A DNA stretch of 64,000 nucleotides from the NCBI GenBank assembly GCA_021229015.1, contig CM037778.1, positions 18,979,214 through 19,043,213 on the forward strand, in the 5' to 3' direction. Both the position numbers and the translations under genes were made by a program. This DNA comes from Solen grandis. Taxonomy: Eukaryota; Mollusca; Bivalvia; Adapedonta; Solenidae. The notes beneath the pieces were generated by a model. The model ran no database searches. It saw nothing but the letters and a program-made list of their open reading frames with translations, and had not been told where the DNA came from. Positions 46,301 through 60,787 of the stretch are shown here, piece after piece (the stretch's first letter is position 1; the number at the start of each line of letters is the position of its first letter).

Positions 46301-49300
46301 CAGACCAAACCTTGTGCAAGTGATAAGATAAGTTCCAACTTACCCTTGAGTTTCAGCCTTGATATTGTTGTTGCCTATGATTAGCAGAAGAACCCTTAAG
46401 ATTGTGGGGTCAGTACCTCAAAGGTCAGGGTCATAAAGTGATATGTTAAAACATCCACACACATTGTTAATCAAGCTTCTTGTGATAAATGATAAATTAT
46501 GTTCTAATTAAGGGGCCTCCTTGGCCGAGAGGGTATAGTCGCTGACTTTAACACTCACTCAGCCCCTCACTGCGTGGGTTCGAATCCCAGCAGGGTCATT
46601 CAGATTTTCATGTGAGGAAACCTTCCAGCTGGCTTGCAGTAGGTCAGTGGTTCAACCCAGATGCCTCCCTGCATTCGGGGTCTTCCTCCACCTGTAATTA
46701 GCTGGGCGTCGCTATATGATTGAATTATTGTCAAAGCGACTGAAAACTCAAATAGTCAAGTTTAGTCAAGTTATGTTCTAATTAATCCTTGTGACTCAGT
46801 CTTTGTATGGTCATTGCTTTTGACTAGCAGAAGAACTCCATTGGTTTTGGTGTCAGTACTTCAAAAGTCAAGGTCACAAAGTCATGTGTTAAATTCTAAA
46901 ACACTGTCAATTTAACTTTCTTGACCTAGAGACAACTTAAGTCCTTTAAGTAACCCTTAAAAAGAAGGATGTGATGGTCCAATAGTAACATGCCATACTG
47001 CAGATCTGAAGGTTGTGGGTTCTAACACTGTAAGGTGCAAGAAGTTTTATGACCTTCCCTGGTGCAAAGTACTGGTCCAACCAAGAACCTTCAAAAGTCT
47101 TAAGAACTTCTTTCCCAATCGAAGTGAAATAAACAAGTTCATACTAGATTCCAAGTACTGGTTAAACCTGGAAAGAATTAGAATTGATAATGTTTATTTT
47201 CTATTTGACAAAAAAATAAGAAAAGGGTATGACTTAAAAACCAAAAACTAACAATAATTATATTATTTCTTGCTTGGATTTTGCCTGTAGTTATTTGTGA
47301 CTAGAACCTTGAATTTACTATCTTAATATTTTCAGTATGTTTTTTTTTAGTAAGTATTATCCGTTATGCCCAATGACTTGCTGTTTTCTGCATTACTGCT
47401 GTTTGACTGATGGCTTATGACCTGGTTGAGCATGTATATTTTACCTTTTACAGGTGACGCCAGGGGAACATGTGATAGATCAGGGAGATGATGGAGACAA
47501 CTTCTATGTCATAGACAGGTAGGAGGAGCCTCACTGTGGTCTTGTCACACCAGGGTCAGCGCAGTTGCTATCACCTATAATATTGACCTGGTGGCCAGTA
47601 ATAGTTACACACATCAGATAGGAAGAAAGCTAGATATGTTTTTGGTCCTCTTCTGCCCTACAGTTTCTCCCTTCTTTCCTGCCTTCTTTCTATGATTTTG
47701 CTCTTTCTTAAATCCCATATTCAGAGAATAACTATTTTTGTCATAATGATAAATGAATACAATGTATACTGTAAAATCATCAATTTTCATGGGACACTAA
47801 TTTTCGTCTTTCATGGAGGGTTTTATATTTTATATTAATCCCACAAAAATTGGTTTCTTTTATAGACCTCAAATTTTCTAGAATATAGATCCACAAAATT
47901 CCCATAGGCACATAATCAACGAAATTTAATGTCAACGAAAATAATTTTACAGTATTGCTGAATGGATGGAAAACTGGCTGACTAGACAGATTAATAGGAT
48001 AGAGGGACAGAAAATAATAAGATCCAACAAATTTTGTTTACATTTGCATCTGTAAGACTCAGTAGGCTGTCCCAAGGCAATTTGGCAATGTTCCAGTGGA
48101 AGGTTTTAGTGTAATTAAAGCTCAGCCTTGTACTAATCTAATAAGAAAAGGTTCCGTTGAACGTCACGGAGACACATGATCTAGGATCATGAATAAAAAA
48201 TGACTAAAGCAGATTGGATCCTGTCATAGTATGTTCTCCCTAGGCCAGGTTTTGTAACTTACCAGCTTTTTATGAAAATATTAATCCATATGTAGTTTGT
48301 ATAAAAATGTTAATCTGGTGATGGTTTGCAAGCCCAATGCCTTAAAACATTGATTTTCTGCAGGTAGGCAAAATTTATAAGTAAAAAACAACTAGATACT
48401 TGAAATCATATTTTCACTTTTTTGAAGCCACTTTACATATTAACACAAAAAAGTACCATTTTTAGTTGTGTGTGACATCAGTCACATCAACTGTAGTACA
48501 TTTTCAACCCTGGTTCTCCTAGATTTATTACCGAATAACCTCTCAGTAGTGTAAATATGATTTAACAATTGTATATATCTCTACAACATAAGCATACTAA
48601 AATAAAGCAAATATGCTGAAAAATCAGTACTGTGTCAAAAATAAATACTTGCAGGCTACAAAAATCGCCTGTGACATGAAAACATTATAGGACTTATTTT
48701 TCTATGCTTTTGTAACTGCAATCTAATGATCTAACTTTTATATCACATGATCACTTTACCATGTGCATGAATATAGTTTATTTGGATACAAAGGTGGCTC
48801 GCAAATAAATTTGATAGTAAATGTGCAGCGTTTGGTCATTATAGGCTGTTACAAAAACCCATGTGAAGTCCAGAACAAATCATTGTAACATACTAATAAT
48901 CCAATCAATCTATCAACCTTTGCACTAAAAAATGACTGAAACCTGTATATCTACTTTCCGAAATGAGTTCGGAGCCTCTGACCTGTGCAGAAAATTTGCA
49001 TAATTACTTCAAACTATAAATAGAGACTGTTGTAGATAAGGTTCTGCATGAATACAAATCAAAGCTCTGATAGCACTGAGAAGATTCTTTTGTTTATCAA
49101 AGTAAATTTAATAATTGGTGATCGGCTTGCAGCTCTTCAAGCACTCTTTCATTTGATGCACACACAACTTCAGTGCCTGTGTGGGTTTGAATCCCGGCAG
49201 GGTCATTTCGATTTTCATGTGAGGAAGCCTTCCAGCTGGCTTCTGTTAGGTCGATGGTTCTACCCGGATGCCTCTGTGCATTTGGGATCTTCCTCCACCT

Positions 49301-52300
49301 GGAATTAGCTGGACGTCGTTATATGACTGAAATACTGTCAAAGCGACGGTAAACTCAAATAGTCAAGTCAGTGCCTTCAGTGCTTTGATTAAACTGTAAT
49401 TGACAAATTAGTTGCTTATCAATCTTCATGATGTTGCTGTGTAGATTCTAAAGGAGCATAACAGTGTCACTAGCAAATTTCACAGAAATCTGAATCAAAT
49501 CACCTAACCCACTTTAGAGAACTGTGAATATTTTAAATTTTATTTTTTTATAGCTCACCTATACACAACATGCTCATTGTGAGCTATAAGGGTGGGTTAG
49601 TGTCTGCATGGTGTCTGTGCAACTGTCTTCAACAATTTCAACATCATCTGCTGAATGGATTTTGACCAAACTTCACAAGATTTTTCCTTATGAGGCCCTA
49701 TATTAAAATTATTCAAATTGTTTTGATTGGTTGAAAAAGTAGGTCACAGGAGCTAAAAAAGGATTTTAAAAAATGCAATCTTTGAAAATCTTCTTCTGAA
49801 AAATTGAAGGGCCTAGAGCTTAGATATTTAATGTGTAGTATTGTTTAGTGGACCTTTACAAAGTTGTTCAAATCATTACCCTTGGATTAAAATTGGTCCT
49901 GCCCCAGGGGTCACTTGATTCTACAAAGACTTATATAGAAAAAATCTTCTTGTCATAAACCACAAAGCCTGGAGTTTTGATATTTGATGTATAACATGGC
50001 CTTGGGTCAAAATTGGCCCATGACCCCAGGAGTCACTTGATTTTACAAAAACTTTTAAATAGGAAAACTAAATAATCTTCCTGTCAGAAACCACAAGGCC
50101 TAGAGTTTGGATATTTGGTGTGTAACATGACCTTATAGAAATCTGTTCCAACATGGTTCAAACATTCAGTCTTCAGATCAAAAGTCACATGTGCAATCTC
50201 TGGATCATGGTGCTCTATGAACATTCATTTACACATTTGACTGTGTGTTTAAATGATCACATTAGCTTATTGATGAGAAAATATAAATGGAAATCAGATA
50301 CCTTCAGCTTACTAATTATCCTAATGATTCAGCATCAAAATCAGTATCCTGTAATTAGATCTGTTTTGAAGACAAAGAAATAAATTTGTCATTTCTACGT
50401 ATGAAATTGGGGGGAAAAATATCAGAAATAATTCATTAGCATTTTAATAGCTTTTCCTGGGATTCAAATATTGTGTTGCAATATAATTTTGATTGTGTTT
50501 TATGTTGTGGATCATTTGTCTTGGAAGAGCAGATCGAATACACAGTGTTGTAAATTGATTCTGAAATCCTCTCAGACAATACAGTAACAGCCTATCAATG
50601 TGTTGCAGAGATATTGATAGGTAATGTGCTGTGAATAAATCAACTCTGAAAGCTTATAGAATTTAGGAATACAAGGCTATTTTCACGCTGTGAGGTTCAC
50701 CTTCTTACACTTCTGGTGCCTTAAGTGTGTGTTAGACTCCTTGCCATCTGCTATTGACCATAAATCACCAAGCTAGCTCCATAACTTTCAATATTTGATG
50801 TAGGGAGTGAAATGACACTGGTCATGGATTGTTTGCTGGTACCCTGCCCAATATCTAGACCACATCCAATTGCAATTTGGTGACTGGCCAGACACAGTGT
50901 TTGTCATCCTTGCTATGATCACTTTCACATCAGACTTATTGAAATTGTCTGGATAGAGCATGATGCCAAGCAGGGTCAAATCTCAGTATTCTGTATTGTC
51001 TACTTTCATTCATTGGGCAGTTCTTGGGGAGTTTTTTGTCCTCAGTGCCTGCTTGTCTCGGGGATTTGAGAATAGAGATTGTCTTAACTTCTACATCTAA
51101 AGTTTTGTGTTTTAGAAGGTAACACCCCCTCGTACAATTAAATTTTGTCTATAAAAATTCCTTAAGACAGAGAGTGCATGTTATCATCAGCACTACCTTA
51201 ATTTGAAAGAATCACTCGTCCATAGGTGACTATTATGATAATGGCAACAAGGAGCAGTGTCCATTTTTGTTCTGTTCAGAAGCCATGCTTACAAAAGATT
51301 GTGCCAAGAAAATTACTGTTCCAGATTATTGGAAATGATTTGTTCTATTGGTTGTGGGCGACAACCCTTAAGAGTGTCATAATTTTGTTACTTGTGATAA
51401 ATGGATGTTTTGTGGATACTGGGAGGTGCTTTGACCCCATATTTACCACCAGTCTGCCACATTTAAAAGGGACAAACCTGATTAATAGATCCATTAACAA
51501 GAAGTCTGTGAAATGTCTTCTCAATTCAACAAGTGAAGTCTGATACATTAGACATTGATATGGGAGCACACAACTAGTTGGTTAAGATTAATGTTTGTGC
51601 TACATTTAAATGGCATCCCAGAAACAACCCAGTTCAAGAGGTTCTCTTTCTTAAAACGAGCAAACATTTGACAAAAAAAGTTTACAATATGGATTTTTGT
51701 TTCATACTGCCCTGAAAAAGTTTTAAAAATGTAATTCTCAGAATTGGAATGATTCAAGATTGCATGAAAAAAAATGTGTTTATGCCTTTATAATTTATAT
51801 TGATCCGAACCTAGGAATATCACTACTCAAAATACGAAGATTTTGCAAAATGATACTATTGAATTTGAGAACAGACAATGATATATGTTTGCAGATCATG
51901 TAAGCCTAAAAAATGTTTACACCTAAATACAGTAAAACAATTGATATATGTCTCCTGAACACTGCCATTTGTTATTAATTATTGTTTTGTCTTGATTTGA
52001 AATATATCTTAACCCTTTCCCTCATATAGACTCATTTTGATGCACTCAATAGGTACCACATAAAGCCTGATCTGCAGAAAACTACAGTTAAACCTTACCA
52101 AATTTAATTACAAAATCCTCATTTCCAGACCACTGAGGAGCAGCAAACAGCATAAAACCTGATCAGCCTGCGAGTTACTCGCAGGCTGATCTGGTTTTAT
52201 GCTGTTTGCATAGGTCTTTTCATGGTGTCCTCTATGAGGGAAAGGGTTAATAAATTTTTCCCCCATAATTTGAGTCCTAGGGACATATTCTTTAAAATTT

Positions 52301-55263
52301 TATAAAGATTCATGAAGTTTTCCTGTTGAATTAGAATTGTTAGTTATCTTTCTGCACATTATTTGATTATATTCTTTTCTCAATGAAAACTTTGGGAAAT
52401 ATTTGCATATGATAATTTATGGGTTGAAAGCTGTTCCCTGTCAAAGTTTTATAGCCTGTGAAGCCTCACTACATAATTTACTACAAACAGTAGTTTAACT
52501 TAAGTATTCACCAGATCGGATATATGCCTTGGAAGTTTCTTAATCAAAACAACTTAAAGCCGTCTGTCCAAAGCTCCATCATAGAGAATTAAGCATGCAT
52601 CATTGATCCGGTTCTGATGGTGATTAAGTGACGACAAATGGTGTAATTGAATCATGCTGCGGCCAGGGCTGGCAGTTGGTAGTTGACATCTCTTTTCATG
52701 ACAGAAAGATGCTCCACCAAGACACATTAATTCTGAAGCCAACCAATCTGCTTTTCATGGCAGGTTACATTGAAAGCTGCATGTTATACACTTTATATGT
52801 GTTCCACCCCCACCCCCAGTGATTTGTATTTAATTTAATAGTCTGGTCAGTATTGTTTGTTTAGTTTAAATGTATGAGAATACAGTTTGTTTTCATGTAG
52901 TTTAAACAAATATATGATTTAAACTGGTCAGAGTTCAGGAATAATCAAAGTAAGAATTTTAAGACACTTAAATTATTTTGGAACATTTCATCATCTTTAG
53001 ATAAGATGTAAGTGTCCTAATATACACTTGCTTTTACATAGACTTATATTGGAAAAACTAGAAAAATCTTCTTCTCATAAACCACAAGGCCTGGAGTTAA
53101 GATATTTGGTGTGGAACATGGCCTAATGGACCTCTACCAAGTTTGTTCAAATCATGGCTCTTGGGTCAAAATTGGGTCTGCTTCAGGGGTCACATGGTTT
53201 ATATAGACTAACATAAGACCTAAAAAAATCTTCTTTTGTTATAAACAAGGCCTTGAGTTTTTAGCTCACCTGAGCACGAAGTGCTCAAGGTGAGCTATTG
53301 TGATCACCTTTTGTCCGTCGTCCGTCGTCCGTGCATGCGTCCGTCCGTCGTCAACAATTTGCTTTAAAGAACATCTCCTCCTGAACCGCTGAAGGGATTT
53401 TGACCAAACTTCACAGGAATCATCCTTATGATGCCCTCTATCAAAGTTGTACAAATTATTCAGATTGGTTGAAAAAGTAGGTCACAGGAGCTAAAAATAG
53501 ATTTTAAAAACTCAAACTTTGAAAATCTTCTTCTGCAAAACTGCAAGGCCTAGAGCTTAGATATTTGGTATGTAGCATCATCTTATGGGCCATTACCAAG
53601 ATTGTGCAAATCATAGCCCTATGGTGATAAATGCCCCCGCACCAGGGGTCACTTGTTTTACATAGAGTTATATAGGAAAATCTTAAAAAATCTTCTTCTG
53701 TAAATCCATAAGACCCAGAGCTTAGATATTTGGTATGTAGCATCATCTAATGGTTCATTACCAAGATTGTTCAAATCATAGCCCTATGGTGATAAATGCC
53801 CCCGCACCAGGGGTCACTTGTTTTACATAGAGTTATATAGGAAAATCTTAAAAAATCTTCTTCTGTAAATCCATAAGACCCAGAGCTTAGATATTTGGTA
53901 TGTAGCATCATCTAATGGTTCATTACCAAGATTGTTCAAATCATAGCCCTATGGTGATAAATGCCCCCGCACCAGGGGTCACTTGTTTTACATAGAGTTA
54001 TATAGGAAAATCTTAAAAAATCTTCTTCTGTAAATCCATAAGGCCCAGAGCTTAGATATTTGGTATGTAGCATCATCTTATGGGCCATTACCAAGATTGT
54101 GCAAATCATAGCCCTATGGTGATAAATGCCCCCGCACCAGGGGTCACTTGTTTTACATAGAGTTATATAGGAAAATCTTAAAAAATCTTCTTCTGTAAAT
54201 CCATAAGGCCCAGAGCTTAGATATTTGGTATGTAGCATCATCTAATGGTTCATTACCAAGATTTTTCAAATCATAGCCCTATGGTGATAAATGACCCCGC
54301 ACCAGTGGTCACTTTGTTTTACATAGAGTTATATAGGAAAATCTTAAAAAATCTTCTTCTGTAAATCCATAAGGCCCAGAGCTTAGATATTTGGTATGTA
54401 GCATCATCTAATGGTTCATTACCAAGATTTTTCAAATCATAGCCTTACGGTGATAAATGACCCCGCACCAGTGGTCACTTGTTTCACATAGAGTTACATA
54501 GGAAAAGACCTAGAGCTTAATCTATAGATTTGATGTGAAATATTGTCTAGTGGTCCGTACCCACATAATTCATAATTATAGACCAATCATAAAAAAAATA
54601 TTTTGCAATATTACTAGTTTGAGAGATTATGACTAGATAATGGTTAAAATTTGGCCCTTGATTGAATCACTTTTTACTTTAAATTACATATTGATTAAGT
54701 TTTGTGTCAATTGTATATTAAATAAAGGTTTTCTTTAAGAAAGATATGAAAGTACAGATAATCGTATTGTTGGTAATAAAAACACATTCGGTCGTTTTAG
54801 GTTATAATATTATTAACCAATGAAAAATTAGGAAACTATTCAGCCCTCCATTTCCGGTTTCAGTTTGGTAGGTATACGATTCTCTTCAGAAATTTCAACG
54901 AATTATCGAAGATCATTAATCTAACAGACCTAAAAAGCGATTGAAAAGTAGGTCAGTAGGTCAAATCTTAGAAAAACCTTGTTTACACACTGGAGGCCAC
55001 AATTTTGATTCAATCTTCCTCAAACTTGGTCAGCACAAATGTCCTCAGGTGAGCGTCTTTAGGGCCATCTTGGCCCTCTTTTTATATTTTGTGTGTAACA
55101 TGGCCTAGTGGACCTCTACTATGTCTGTTCAAATAATGGCTCTGGGGTTAAAATTGGGTTTCCCCAGGGGTCACTGGTTTTATGTTAACTTATATAGGCA
55201 AAAAATCTTCTGTGTGAGACAACATATTCTGGAGCTTAGATATTTGGTGTGTGCCATTGTCTA

Positions 55264-55294
<31 letters not shown>

Positions 55295-57484
55295 AAAGTT
55301 TGATAAAATGGACACACCCAATGTTCACTTGTTTTTACATAAATTTATATAGAGAGGTATGACCTTCAAGGTACAGTTTTGTGTGTGGAATTCAACTTAA
55401 ACCTTGGATGATCTTGATCATGACCCAGTGACCTTCTTTTGAATTTTTAAGTTCACCAGAGCACGAAGTGCTCAGGGTGAGCTATTGGGATCACCCTTTG
55501 TCCGTTGTCCATCGTCCATCGTCTGTCGTCCGTCATCTGTCGTCAACAATTTGCTTTAAAAGACATCTCCTCTGAAACCGCTGGACAGAATTTGTTAAAA
55601 CTTGGCATGTATGATCCTTGGGTGGGCCTCTACAAAAATTGCTCAAATAAAGTTGATCCATGAAGAACTCTGGTTGCCATGGCAGCAAATAGAAAAAATA
55701 ATTGAAAACTTTGAAAATCATCTCCTCTGAAACAAATGGTCAGAATTTATTTTCCAACTTGGCATGTATGATCCTTGGGTGGGCCTCTACAAAAATTGCT
55801 CAAATAAAGTTGATCCATGAAGAACTCTGGTTGCCATGGCAAAAAATAGAAAAAATAATTGAAAAATTTGAAAATCATCTCCTCTGAAACAAATGGTCAG
55901 AATTTATTTTCCTTTGGCACAAATAGTCACCTCATGAATGCATCATTAATACTGGCCATACCTTGTTAGCTGAGAAGCTTAGTGTCTGACAAAGCTGAAG
56001 CTCTGGAAATTAAAACTGATGTTGTCATCTGCAGACTGTTGTGTTCATTGTCATTTAAGTCACAAAACAATCAGATTGTGAATGAAAAACGACCCTCTCT
56101 GTAGTCTCTGTCTTTCTCTTTTGTGTTGATATCTTTTCAATCAGTCAATCAAGGTAGAAGGTAAATTTACTCTCATGATGTGGGAAAATTGGGCTATAAT
56201 TTTTCCCTTTCAGATATAATGAAATTGAAGAACTTACATTTATTATGGTGTTGTTTTTTTTAGCTCACCTGAGCACAACGTGCTCAAGGTGAGCTTTTGT
56301 GATTGCCCTTCGTGCGTCGTTCGTCGTCAACAATTTGGCTTTTTAACACTCTAGAGGCCATATTTTTTGGCCAATCTTCATGAAACTGGGTCAGAATGTT
56401 TGTCTCCATTAAATCTTGGACAAGTTCGAAATTGGACCATGTGGGGTCAAAAAGTAGGTCACAAGGTCAAATCTTAGTAAAACCTTGTTAACACTCTATA
56501 GGCCACATTTATGGCCCAATCTTCATTAAACTTGGTCAGAATGTTTCTCTCCATAAAATCTTGGACAAGTTCGAATTTGGGTCATGTGGGGTCAAAAAGT
56601 AGGTCATGAGGTCAAATCTTAGGAAAACCTTGTTAACACTCTAGAGGCCACATTTTTGGCCCAATCTTCATGAAACTTGGTCAAAATGTTTGTTTCCATA
56701 AAATCTTGGACAAGTTTGAATTTAAGTCATGTGGGGTCAAAAAGTAGGTCATGAGGTCAAATCTTAGAAGACATTGTTAACACTCTATAGGCCACATTTT
56801 TGGCCCAATCTTTATGAAACTTGGTCAGAATGTTTGTTTCCATAAAATCTTGGACAGGTTCGAAATTGGGTCATGTGGGGTCAAAATGTAGGTCATGAGG
56901 TCAAATCTAAGAAAAACCTTGTTAACACTCTAGAGGCCACATTTTTGGCCCAATCTTCATAAAAATTGGTCAGAATGTCTGTTTCCATAAATTTTGGTCA
57001 AGCTCTAAAGTGGGTCATGTAATGACAAAAAGTAGGTCAATATGAAAAATCCAACATATGTTGCTCATTGATAATCAGGTGAGCGATTCAGGGACATCAT
57101 GGCCCTCTTGTTTAAAAAATGACTTCTTGTAAACAAATGGAAATTCGAATCTGAGTTGGGCTAATATAAAAAAGCTTTTGTCAGCTGTGTCCTTAAGTTG
57201 ATTCAATGATTTTGTTAACAGAAAAATATTGTGATGAGGCATTCTTAGAGCTAAGCAATCAACCTACATACATGTTGTGGGATCAGGTCAGCTTGAAGTA
57301 TTTATTGTAAAACTGGTGATTTTTTTTTTCAGCAAGCTTTATTTTTCACCATCATGCTTATCGTGGATTTTAAGTCTACCATAATCATACTCAACCTTTT
57401 CATATCTTTTAAATGGTGCCAAAAATGGTGTCCAATTTGCTTGTCTGATCTCTAAAACACAAACAAAACTTTATTACACTTGAT

Positions 57485-57576
<92 letters not shown>

Positions 57577-60500
57577 TTGCACATTTTAAGCAAAATGTGT
57601 CAAGCAGAACTGGAGCAATTGAAAAACACTTAGAATAAACAGAACCCTTAACTTAAACAAGAAGAGAACAAAAAGTGGGCAATATCTCAGATAATTTTGA
57701 TTTTTGGCAAAATCCATTTTTGGAGAACTGGAGTTATTGCTCTTTGTAAATTTAAAAAAATAATAAATAAAAAATGTCTTGTCCATTTCAGAAATGAGCG
57801 GATATTCATGAAACAGGTGTAATGTTTATGAGAACAATATCACATTTTTTTTAAAATTAAAAAGGATCACATGGCCATTGATTATAGATATTATGAAATT
57901 TTAAGATTTATTGGGGCATCATCTAGCATAAGTTTCTAGCATTTTTAGCTCACCTGAGCACAAAGTGCTCAAGGTGAGCTTTTGTGATCGCCCTTCGTCC
58001 GGCGTCCGTCGTCGTGCGTCGTCCGTCGTCAACAATTTGCTTTAAAAGACATCTCCTCTGAAACCGCTGGACAGAATTTAATGAAACTTGGCAGGAATGC
58101 CTTGGGGGTCCTTCAAAACTACTGGCCAGATTTCAAAATAATTTGGTACAGATGTTCCTTGGGTCAACCTCTACCAAAGTTGCTAAAATTATTCCGATCC
58201 GTAAAAAAACATGGCCGTCAGGGGCGGGGCTTATTTGCCTTATATGTATATAGAGAAACCTTTAAACAACATCTCCTCTGAAACCACTAGACAGAATTTG
58301 ATTAAACTTGGCAGGGATGATCCTTGGGTCAACCTTCACAAAAGTTGCTAAAATAAAGTTGATCCATGTAGAACTCTGGTTACCATGGCAACAAAAAGAA
58401 AAAAAAATGAAAACTTTAAAAATCATCTCCTTCAAAACTACTGGCCAGATTTCAAAATAATTTGGTACAGATGTTCCTTGGGTCAACCTCTACCAAAGTT
58501 GCTAAAATTATTCCGATCCGTAAAAAAACATGGCCGCCAAGGGCGGGGCTTATTTGCCTTATATGTATATAGAGAAACCTTTAAACAACATCTCCTCTGA
58601 AACCACTAGACAGAATTTGATTAAATTTGGCAGGGATGATCCTTGGGTCAACCTTCACAAAAGTTGCTAAAATAAAGTTGATCCATGTAGAACTCTGGTT
58701 GCCATGGCAACAAAAAGAAAAAAAAATGAAAACTTTAAAATCATCTTCTTCAAAACTACTGGCCAGATTTTAAAATAAATTGGTACAGATGTTCCTTGGG
58801 TCAACCTCTACCAAAGTTGCTAAAATTATTCTGATCCGTAAAAAAACATGGCCGCCAGGGGCGGGGCTTATTTGCCTTATATGTATATAGAGAAACCTTT
58901 AAACAACATCTCCTCTGAAACCACTGGACAGAATTTGATTAAACTTGGCCGGGATGATCCTTGGGTCAACCTTCACAAAAGTTACTAAAATAAAGTTGAT
59001 CCATGTAGAACTCTGGTTGCCATGGCAACAAAAAGAAAAAAAAATATGAAAACTTTATAAATCATCTTCTTCAAAACTACTGGCCAGATTTTAAAATAAA
59101 TTGGAACAGATGTTCCTTGGGTCAACCTATTTATCTCAGGTGAGCGATTTAGGGCCATCATGGGCCTCTTGTTTTTTAAAATGTGATGAGCAGAACTAGG
59201 ATTTTTGTTTTTTGTGTATTGAATAATTCTTAAGTATACCTGAAATTAGGCAACATTTCTGTCTTTGAACGCACTTATTCAGTTTAAGGTGCTTCACCAT
59301 GAAATTTTGGACCTCTTTATATACAACTTCTTGACATTGTGATGATATCATTCCTCTCAAGAGTCATTCAACTTAATTTATCTGATATATTTTTAGCTGA
59401 CCTGAGCACAATGTGCTCATGGTGAGCTATTGTGATCTCCTTTTGTCCAGCGTCTGTCTTCCATGCGTCCGTCCTGCATCAACGACATCTCGTCCTTAAC
59501 CACTGGGCCAGTTTTGATAAAACTTTACAGGAATGTTCCTTGGGTGAAGCTCTACCAAAGTTGTTCAGATGGTTCCAGCCCATTGCATATCTGGGTCACA
59601 GGAGCTAAAAATAGATTTTTTAAGTGAAATCTTTAAAAATCTTCTTCTCCAAAATCACAGGGCCTACAGCTTAGATATTTGGTGTGTGGCATTGTCTTAA
59701 GGACCTCTACCAAGATTGTTCAAATCATGGCCCTGGGGTCAAAATTGGCACCACCCCAGGGGTCACTTGATTTTACATAGACTTAAAAGGAAAAACTAGA
59801 AAAAAATTCTTGTCAGAAACCACAAGGCCTGGAGTTAGGATATATGTGGGGGTAACATGGCCTAGTAGACCTCTACCAATTTCGTTCAAATTATGGCCCT
59901 GGGGTCAAAATTGGCCCCACCCCAGGGGTCACTTGATTTTACATAAACTTTCAAAGGAAAAACTAGAAATATCTTCTTGTCATTAACCACAAGGCCTGGA
60001 GTTTAGATATTTGGTGTGTAACATGGCCTAGTAGACTTCTACCAAGTTTGTTCAAATCATGGCCCTTGGGTCAAAATTGGCCCCTCCCCAGGGGTCACTT
60101 GAGCTTACATAGACTTGTATAGGAAAAACTAGAAATATCTTCTTGTCAGAAACCACAAGGCCTGGTCTTTAGATATTTGGTTTGTAACATGTAGTATACT
60201 TCTACCCAGTTTGTTCAAATCATGGCCCTGGGGTCAAAATTGGCCCAGCCCCAGGGGTCACTTGATTTTACAATGACTTAATTACATATGAAAAACTGGA
60301 AAAGAAACCCCTAGGTCTAGAGTTAAGATATTTGGTGTGTAACATTGCCTAGTGAACCTCTTTGTTCAAATCATGGCCCTTGGGTCAAAATTGGCCCCGC
60401 CCTAGTGGTCACTTGATTTTACATAGACTTGTATAGGAAAACCCTCAAAAGATCTTCTTCTCAGAAACAACAAAGCCTGGGGTTAAGATGTTTACTAGTG

Positions 60501-60745
60501 GACCTCAACCAAGTCTGTTCAAATCATGATTTCTGTGTCCTTCAAAATTTGGATTGCAGGTACAGTTTTTGTGTGGAATTTAGATGATCTTGCTGAAATT
60601 CTGCATGGATTATTTATACAGTATGACTCATAATACTATAATACGCAATGAAGGTAATGGTTCTCAGGTGAGTGATTCAGGTCCATCTTGACCCTCTTGT
60701 TAACCGTTCTCTCTCTCTCTCACACACACACTGTGTGTGTGTGTA

Positions 60746-60787
<42 letters not shown>

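Noticed and set aside
46511..46590. Functional tRNA gene
   Set aside because: Boxes A and B are present but the acceptor stem does not close and the conserved SINE body follows directly.
51226..51757. Possible small gene (105-codon plus frame and overlapping minus frames)
   Set aside because: No recognisable domain or splice context, and competing frames on both strands of AT-rich intron DNA.
53504..54241. Tandem [20 protein letters not shown] frames as a repeat protein
   Set aside because: Minus-strand reading of the 165-bp transposon units; no independent coding sign.
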